A program made the position numbers and the translations under genes. This document shows positions 58,655-64,000 of a DNA stretch of 64,000 nucleotides, one piece after another (positions within the stretch are counted from its first letter, which is position 1; the number at the start of each line of letters is the position of its first letter). Source of the DNA: Pseudomonas viridiflava (GTDB lineage Bacteria; Pseudomonadota; Gammaproteobacteria; Pseudomonadales; Pseudomonadaceae); assembly GCF_900601905.1 (NCBI RefSeq), contig NZ_UWFA01000289.1, positions 248,001 to 312,000 of the forward strand. Direction: 5' to 3'. The notes under the pieces are model-generated. The model searched no databases. It was not told the DNA's origin and saw only the letters and a program-made list of their open reading frames with translations.

Positions 58655-59215
58655 ATGAGCGGTTCCGGCAAGGCCAACGATCTGTTCGCACAGATCCCCA
58701 AGGGCAAAGGGTTGCCGCCTGTTCACCTGTGGAATCCGGATTTCTGTGGTGATATCGACATGCGTATCGCCCGGGACGGTACCTGGTATTACTTGGGTAC
58801 GCCCATAGGGCGCAAGCCGATGGTCCGTCTGTTTTCCACCATCATGCGTCGTGACGGCGATGACTATTTCTTGATCACCCCGGTGGAGAAGGTGCGTATC
58901 ACTGTCGACGACGCGCCGTTCGTGGCGGTCAGCCTGGAGGTCGAAGGCGAGGGTGAGCAGCAGGTTTTGCGCTTCACCACCAACGTCGAGGACCAGACAG
59001 TGGCAGGGCCCGAGCATCCGCTGCGGGTGGTCACCGATCCGCAAACCGGCGAGCCTGCACCTTATGTCAATGTACGGGTCAATCTTGAAGCGCTTATCCA
59101 TCGCAACGTGTTTTACCAGTTGGTAGAGCTGGCGGTCGCCCGCGAGATCGACGGACAACGATGGCTGGGAGTCTGGAGTTCAGGGCAGTTCTTTCCTGTC
59201 GGGCTCGAACCCTGA
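58655..59215 (+). CDS. DUF1285 family protein
   Basis: This 186-residue protein has the DUF1285 pattern: [24 protein letters not shown] is too long to quote whole, but its first part and [19 protein letters not shown] and [16 protein letters not shown] identify the family. TAAGGAG precedes ATG 58655. Its function is unknown. It is cytoplasmic and just after the lipoprotein gene. Confidence 0.88.
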   Translation: MSGSGKANDLFAQIPKGKGLPPVHLWNPDFCGDIDMRIARDGTWYYLGTPIGRKPMVRLFSTIMRRDGDDYFLITPVEKVRITVDDAPFVAVSLEVEGEGEQQVLRFTTNVEDQTVAGPEHPLRVVTDPQTGEPAPYVNVRVNLEALIHRNVFYQLVELAVAREIDGQRWLGVWSSGQFFPVGLEP

Positions 59216-59294
59216 CCGATAAATCGCCTGCTCAATTGCCTGCGCCAGACTGCGCGGTTAAAGTGCCGCTCCCCGTTTTACCTGAGGTTTTTGC

Positions 59295-60305
59295 ATGGAT
59301 CAGTCCTTTGATATTGCCGTGATCGGCGCCACCGGTACTGTCGGCGAAACCATCGTCCAGATTCTTGAAGAGCGCGACTTCCCGGTCGCCCAGCTGCATT
59401 TACTCGCCAGCATCGAATCGGCAGGCCATTCGGTTCCCTTCAGAGGCAAGAACGTGCGAGTCCGCGAAGTCGACGATTTCGACTTCAGCAAAGCCCAGGT
59501 CGCGTTCTTTGCGGCAGGCCCGGCGATTACCCGCAGCTACGCGGCGCGAGCAACGGCGGCGGGCTGTTCAGTGGTCGATTTGTCGGGTGGCTTGAGCTCC
59601 GACCAGGCACCGGGTGTCATTCCGGAAGTCAATGCTGCACTGCTCGAGTCGTTCGGCAAGCCATTCCAGGTCAGCAGCCCAAGCGCTTCTGGCGCTGCGT
59701 TGGCGCTGACCCTCGCACCCTTGCGCGAGGTGCTTGAAATCCTGCGGGTGAATGTCACCGCGTGCCTGGCGGTTTCCAGTCAGGGTCGCGAGGGCGTCGC
59801 CGAACTGGCGCGTCAGACCACCGAACTGCTCAATGTGCGTCCGCTGGAAACGCGCTTCTTTGATCGGCAGATGGCGTTCAATCTGCTCGCCCAAGTGGGA
59901 GCGCCGGACGCCGATGGCCACGCACCGCTGGAAAAACGTCTGGTTGCCGAGTTGCGCGAGTTGCTTGACCTGCCTTTACTCAAAGTGGCGGCGACCTGCG
60001 TTCAGGTGCCGGTTTTCTTTGGCGATAGCTTCACTGTTTCGTTGCAAACAGCCGGGCCGGTTGACCTTGCGGCAGTGAACAAGGCGCTGGAGGCAGCGTC
60101 TGGTATCGAGTTGGTGGAGGCCGGTGATTATCCGACGGCGGTCGGTGACGCCGTAGGACAAGACGTCGTTTATGTAGGACGAGTGCGTAGCGGCATTGAC
60201 GACCCTTGTGAGCTCAATCTGTGGGTAACCGCCGACAATGTGCGTAAAGGCGCGGCGTTGAACGCTGTGCAGGTTGCTGAATTGTTGATAAAAGACTATG
60301 TGTAA
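59295..60305 (+). CDS. Usg-like aspartate-semialdehyde dehydrogenase paralogue, probably inactive
   Basis: This 336-residue protein has the Asd fold: NADP-binding IAVIGATGTVGETIVQ at the start and FFGDSFTVSLQTAGP late. The active-site loop that should contain NCST reads SSPSASGAALAL, so the catalytic Cys is absent. It is similar to E. coli Usg, which also lacks it and lies beside truA. It probably has no Asd activity and its role is unknown. Here it is upstream of fimV and truA. Confidence 0.88.
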   Translation: MDQSFDIAVIGATGTVGETIVQILEERDFPVAQLHLLASIESAGHSVPFRGKNVRVREVDDFDFSKAQVAFFAAGPAITRSYAARATAAGCSVVDLSGGLSSDQAPGVIPEVNAALLESFGKPFQVSSPSASGAALALTLAPLREVLEILRVNVTACLAVSSQGREGVAELARQTTELLNVRPLETRFFDRQMAFNLLAQVGAPDADGHAPLEKRLVAELRELLDLPLLKVAATCVQVPVFFGDSFTVSLQTAGPVDLAAVNKALEAASGIELVEAGDYPTAVGDAVGQDVVYVGRVRSGIDDPCELNLWVTADNVRKGAALNAVQVAELLIKDYV

Positions 60306-60421
60306 AAGATACTTGGCAACAATTTGAAGAATCATTCTAGCCGGACGTGTCCTCGTAGCTGCTGAGATGAGTGCTTTTGACCTTCTCGGCTACCGAGGAA
60401 TTTTTAAACAAGGGATGGGCT

Positions 60422-63196
60422 ATGGTTCAGGTTCGCAAACTGGTTTTAGCAATTGCTGCGGCTTCAGCGTTGTCCTCGGGAATGGCGCAGGCGCTGGGCC
60501 TCGGGGAGTTGTCGATCAAGTCGACCCTGAACCAACCATTGGTAGCCGAAATTGAGTTGACCGAAGCGCAGGGGCTCAACGCTGCGCAAGTGGTCCCAAG
60601 TCTGGCGACTACCGCTGACTTCGCTCAGGCCGGGATTACCCGTCAGGCCTTTCTCAATGACCTGACGTTCACCCCGGTGATCAACGCCGGTGGCAAAAGC
60701 GTCCTGCGTATCACCTCAACGAGGCCGGTACGTGAGCCCTTTGTAAAATTCCTGGTGCAAGTGCTCTGGCCTAACGGCCGCCTGCTGCGTGAATACAGCC
60801 TGCTGCTGGATCCGCCGAAGTATTCGCCCGAGGCCGCTGCAGCTGCTGCGGCCACGGCAAATCCGGCGGCCCCCGCGCAATTGCCAAGTACCGCTCCAGC
60901 GACCACTCAGCCTGCAACTCCGGCTGCAGCCCCGGCCCCCGAGCCTGCGGCACCGACGCCACCTGCCGCAGCGCCTGCGCAGGAAGCGAAACCGGTTCTC
61001 TACACCACCAGCAATAACGACACGCTGTGGGAGATTGCCGAAAAGGTCCGCAACGGCGGTACCGTCCAGCAGACCATGCTGGCGATTCAGGCTTTGAATC
61101 CAAATGCCTTCATCGGCGGCAATATCAATCGTCTTAAAAAGGGTCAGGTGTTGCGCCTGCCTAGCGCCGAGCAATCGAGGGTCACGCCTCAGCCTCAGGC
61201 CATCACTGAAGTGGCCGCGCAGAATCAGGCCTGGCGTCAGGGCCGTAGTTCGGCGACGGGTGCTCGCCAGCTGGACGCGACACGTCGCGACCGTGCAGGC
61301 GCAGCGCCTTCGCAGGTCGAGGCGAAAGACAACCTGAGCCTGGTTTCTGCAGGGTCTGCTGGTGCTGCCAATGGCGCGGCGGGCGACAAGAATCTGGCCA
61401 ACAAACTGGCAGTGGCAGAGGAAAACCTTGATACGGCGCGTCGCGATAACGCCGAACTCAAGAGCCGCATGAATGACCTGCAAAGCCAGCTCGACAAAAT
61501 GCAGCGTCTGATTCAGCTCAAAAGCGATCAGTTGGCCAAGATGCAGGCCTCTGGAGCAGTCGTCCCGACTACGCCACAAACCAATCCGGCCACACCGGCA
61601 GCGACCAATCCGGCCATGCCCGCAGCACTGGCTGCTGCGCCAGGCTCGCCGGAAGTTGCAGCCAAGCCGCCGGGTGAAATTGCTCCGGAAGATGCTTTGC
61701 CAGCAGGTGCTGCCCAGGTGACCACGCCGGGCATGGAAACGCCGTTGGTGGTCGATCCGGCCGCCGTGCAGGATGCCGAAGAACAGGACCCGTTCAAGCA
61801 GCTGCTGAGCAACCCGATCGTGCTGGGCATCATCGGCGGCGCAGTGGTGTTGCTATTGCTGCTGTTGATGCTGTTCCTCGCGCGCCGCCGCAATGCCAAG
61901 GCTGAAGCCGAGAAGCATCGCCGCATGGCGCGTGCACTGGCCGAAGAGTCCGAATTTGTATCGGATATGGACATGGAGCTGCCGCAAGCCAGCTTCGACG
62001 GTCTCGATGTTCCGCCACCGGGCGTGAGAATGGCCCCGGTCGCCGCTGCGGGTGTGGCGGCTAAAGAGCGTCCGGCCGATCCGCTGGTGCAGGCCGAAAT
62101 TCATATTGCCTATGGCCGTATGAATCAGGCTGTCGAGCTTCTGGAAGAGTCCGTCAAGGTCGACCCGACTCGCGACGATATCCGTCTCAAACTGATGGAG
62201 ATCTACGCCGAGCAGGGCAACACCAAAGCCTTCGCTGCACATGAGCGCAAAGTGGTGGCCCGGGGAAAGAACCCAGCTGAGGTCGAGCAGCTGAAAGATA
62301 ACAACCCGACCATCGCTGCAGCCGCTGTCACTGCGGCCGCCGCTACTGCCACTGCCGCTGCTCTGGCCGCCGAGATGGACGCCAAATACGTCGAGAGCCT
62401 GCTGCGCGACGAGCAAGAGCCCGTCGCGGCTGAGCCCGTGTCAGCGGTTGAGCCGGAACCGGCTCCGATTGTCGATGCTGATGATCAGGACAACGATTTT
62501 GATTTGAGCCTGGATGATCTGGAACAGGCCTCGCCTGAACACGTCGCAGAGCCTGAAGCGTCGCTGCAAGCCGGTGATTTCGAGCTGGATGCGCCGGTTG
62601 TAGCGCCAGAAGAGCCAAGTTTCGAAACATTGCTCAGGCAGCAGAATGAAGCCGTTGCGGTCAGCGCTCCGGATGACCTGGATGATTTTGATCTGGATCT
62701 GGCTGAAGACGAACCTGCGTTGACCACCGAGGATGATTTCCTGCTCAGCCTGGAAAACGATCCTCTGGATCTGGGTGAAACGCCAACAGTTGCGCCGGAG
62801 CCAGAGCTGGAACACGATCTGGACCTGCCGGATGATTTCGATCTGTCGCTGGCTGACGAGATCGAGACCGATCAGGCGACCCAGGCTTTTGCCTCGGAAA
62901 TCGACGACGTCAACGCCGAGCTTGAGCGCTTGTCGCAGAACCTCGAAAGCCCTCCGATCGCCGAGCCGTTCCAGACGCCAAGCTTCACGGCCGATGACAT
63001 GGCAGCGATGGACGACGAGCCTGAGTTCGACTTCCTTTCCGGCACCGACGAAGCCGCCACCAAGCTCGATCTGGCCCGAGCCTACATCGAAATGGGCGAC
63101 AGCGACGGCGCGCGGGATATCCTCGACGAAGTGGTCACCGAGGGTGATGACAGCCAGAAGACCGAAGCCCGAGAAATGCTCGGTCGGCTTGCCTGA
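60422..63196 (+). CDS. fimV: FimV polar hub protein (second paralogue)
   Basis: This 924-residue protein is the likely canonical FimV. N-terminal signal peptide ends in GMAQALGLGEL, then the FimV N domain (STLNQPLVAEIEL), a periplasmic LysM domain (about 205-260, LYTTSNNDTLWEIAEKV), a coiled coil (KLAVAEENLDTARRDNAEL), one membrane helix (about 475-498, NPIVLGIIGGAVVLLLLLLM), an acidic cytoplasmic region and the terminal FimV TPR (LDLARAYIEMGDSDGARDI). ATG 60422 has AAGGGA upstream; the frame extends to 60371. It is required for type IV pili and polar localisation in P. aeruginosa. Confidence 0.95.
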   Translation: MVQVRKLVLAIAAASALSSGMAQALGLGELSIKSTLNQPLVAEIELTEAQGLNAAQVVPSLATTADFAQAGITRQAFLNDLTFTPVINAGGKSVLRITSTRPVREPFVKFLVQVLWPNGRLLREYSLLLDPPKYSPEAAAAAAATANPAAPAQLPSTAPATTQPATPAAAPAPEPAAPTPPAAAPAQEAKPVLYTTSNNDTLWEIAEKVRNGGTVQQTMLAIQALNPNAFIGGNINRLKKGQVLRLPSAEQSRVTPQPQAITEVAAQNQAWRQGRSSATGARQLDATRRDRAGAAPSQVEAKDNLSLVSAGSAGAANGAAGDKNLANKLAVAEENLDTARRDNAELKSRMNDLQSQLDKMQRLIQLKSDQLAKMQASGAVVPTTPQTNPATPAATNPAMPAALAAAPGSPEVAAKPPGEIAPEDALPAGAAQVTTPGMETPLVVDPAAVQDAEEQDPFKQLLSNPIVLGIIGGAVVLLLLLLMLFLARRRNAKAEAEKHRRMARALAEESEFVSDMDMELPQASFDGLDVPPPGVRMAPVAAAGVAAKERPADPLVQAEIHIAYGRMNQAVELLEESVKVDPTRDDIRLKLMEIYAEQGNTKAFAAHERKVVARGKNPAEVEQLKDNNPTIAAAAVTAAAATATAAALAAEMDAKYVESLLRDEQEPVAAEPVSAVEPEPAPIVDADDQDNDFDLSLDDLEQASPEHVAEPEASLQAGDFELDAPVVAPEEPSFETLLRQQNEAVAVSAPDDLDDFDLDLAEDEPALTTEDDFLLSLENDPLDLGETPTVAPEPELEHDLDLPDDFDLSLADEIETDQATQAFASEIDDVNAELERLSQNLESPPIAEPFQTPSFTADDMAAMDDEPEFDFLSGTDEAATKLDLARAYIEMGDSDGARDILDEVVTEGDDSQKTEAREMLGRLA

Positions 63197-63214
63197 CTCA
63201 GTCCAGTGATACAG

Positions 63215-63244
63215 CAACGGCCGCTCAAGCGGCCGTTTGCTTTT
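63215..63244 (+). terminator. terminator after fimV
   Basis: AACGGCCGCT and AGCGGCCGTT form a perfect stem with a two-base loop, followed by TGCTTTT. It separates fimV from truA. Confidence 0.8.
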
Positions 63245-63280
63245 GAGGCGTCGAGACGTGGCGTCTTTTTCTGACGGCCC

Positions 63281-63286
63281 TATAAT
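63281..63286 (+). promoter_or_regulatory. candidate truA -10
   Basis: A perfect TATAAT at 63281-63286 lies upstream of truA. No clear -35 is seen. It would start transcription near 63293. Confidence 0.5.
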
Positions 63287-63321
63287 GGCCGCCATTTTGC
63301 AAACCGACAGGCTGTAACTTC

Positions 63322-64000
63322 TTGGCGAACATAGACACTCCGGCAGCGGAAATGGCTGCCGACGGCTTTTCCCGAATTGCCCTCGGGGTCGAATACAAAG
63401 GCTCGCGCTATTGCGGCTGGCAGCGTCAGGCGTCCGGCGTCTTGACTGTTCAGGAAACCCTCGAGAACGCCTTGTCAAAAGTGGCGGACTCGCCGGTTTC
63501 GCTGATGTGTGCGGGCCGTACCGATGCCGGTGTGCATGCCTGCGGCCAGGTGGTGCATTTCGACACCCGTGCCGAGCGCTCGTTGAAGGCCTGGGTAATG
63601 GGCGCCAATATCAACCTGCCGCACGATATCAGCGTGAGCTGGGCCAGAGTCATGCCTGCCGATTTTCACGCCCGGTTCAAGGCCATCGCCCGGCGCTATC
63701 GCTACGTCATCTACAACGATCAGATCCGACCCGCCCACCTGAACCAGGAAATCACCTGGAATCACCGGCCGCTGGATGTGGAGCGCATGGCCGAGGCTGC
63801 GCAACATCTGGTGGGCACCCATGATTTCAGTGCGTTCCGGGCCGGGCAGTGTCAGGCCAAGTCGCCGATCAAGCAATTGCACCACCTGCGGGTGACGCGA
63901 CACGGCAAGATGATTGTCATTGATGTGCGCGCCAACGCCTTCCTGCACCACATGGTGCGCAACATCGCCGGGGTGCTGATGACCATCGGCACTGGCGAGC
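63322..64000 (+). CDS. truA: tRNA pseudouridine(38-40) synthase TruA, 5' part
   Basis: The gene runs off the window end. It encodes [19 protein letters not shown], the catalytic Asp in [18 protein letters not shown] (Asp about 58 from ATG 63352), and [18 protein letters not shown]. TruA modifies the anticodon arm of many tRNAs. TTG 63322 and ATG 63352 are both possible starts; neither has a strong ribosome binding site. It follows fimV and the Usg-like gene, as in P. aeruginosa. Confidence 0.92.
   Translation, partial: MANIDTPAAEMAADGFSRIALGVEYKGSRYCGWQRQASGVLTVQETLENALSKVADSPVSLMCAGRTDAGVHACGQVVHFDTRAERSLKAWVMGANINLPHDISVSWARVMPADFHARFKAIARRYRYVIYNDQIRPAHLNQEITWNHRPLDVERMAEAAQHLVGTHDFSAFRAGQCQAKSPIKQLHHLRVTRHGKMIVIDVRANAFLHHMVRNIAGVLMTIGTGE

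Overview
This 64 kb window is chromosomal DNA of a fluorescent-type Pseudomonas (Gammaproteobacteria). The evidence is the gene order (exbB-exbD-lpxK-kdsB-murB, yceD-rpmF-plsX-fabD-fabG-acpP-fabF-pabC-mltG-tmk-holB-pilZ-tatD, usg-like-fimV-truA), a high-GC codon pattern, Pseudomonas-type REP palindromes, and an RgsA-like sRNA downstream of tatD. I see no tRNA, rRNA, CRISPR array, prophage or transposase. Most of the window is conserved core genome. The accessory part is mainly the first 11 kb.

Layout. 1-744: 3' end of a NEL-type E3 ubiquitin ligase effector-like gene. 1-2.5 kb: polyphosphate:AMP phosphotransferase. 2.6-10.9 kb: a complete type I secretion system (outer-membrane factor, ABC ATPase, HlyD adaptor, all minus strand) divergent from its likely substrate, a compact RTX adhesin with a LapA-type retention module. 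11-17.6 kb: ybaN-like, yecA-like, recQ, a MarR regulator, a first FimV-like hub protein and a SelW-like protein. 17.6-22.1 kb: EamA transporter, LpxH-like phosphoesterase, Mpo1-like protein, TrkH and a nitroreductase. 22.5-25.7 kb: Cpx-like envelope-stress module (kinase, CpxP/Spy-like protein, regulator) and a YgiM-like coiled-coil protein. 25.8-31.6 kb: yciI, yciB, PHP phosphatase, yciO, scpA, scpB, a DUF1289 protein and rluB. 31.7-38.8 kb: comEC, exbB/exbD-like, lpxK, Trm112-like, kdsB, murB and a MobA-like nucleotidyltransferase. 39-45.6 kb: rne divergent from rluC, an HAD phosphatase and sppA. 45.8-56.7 kb: yceF, then the long yceD-to-tatD run that joins ribosome, fatty-acid, folate, peptidoglycan and DNA-replication functions. 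56.7-64 kb: RgsA-like sRNA, TetR regulator, a DUF4823 lipoprotein, a DUF1285 protein, a Usg-like inactive Asd paralogue, FimV and the 5' part of truA.

How the genes work together. Envelope building and surveillance dominate: lipid A and Kdo (lpxK, kdsB, LpxH-like), peptidoglycan (murB, mltG), phospholipid and fatty-acid synthesis (plsX, fab genes, acpP), proton-motive ExbB/D, the Cpx-like stress module, and polar or pilus functions (two FimV paralogues, PilZ). RNA metabolism is the second theme (rne, rluB, rluC, yceD, truA). Dense 1-11 nt overlaps suggest translational coupling in kdsB/murB, scpA, rluC/HAD and fabF/pabC/mltG/tmk/holB.

Points for a second look: the retention-module adhesin lacks an obvious LapG cleavage motif and carries five cysteines; two promoters appear to give leaderless or nearly leaderless mRNAs (rluC, yceD); the RgsA-like sRNA has an RpoS-like -10; the phosphatase gene often found between kdsB and murB is absent; there are two families of REP palindromes and a separate hairpin-rich repeat.
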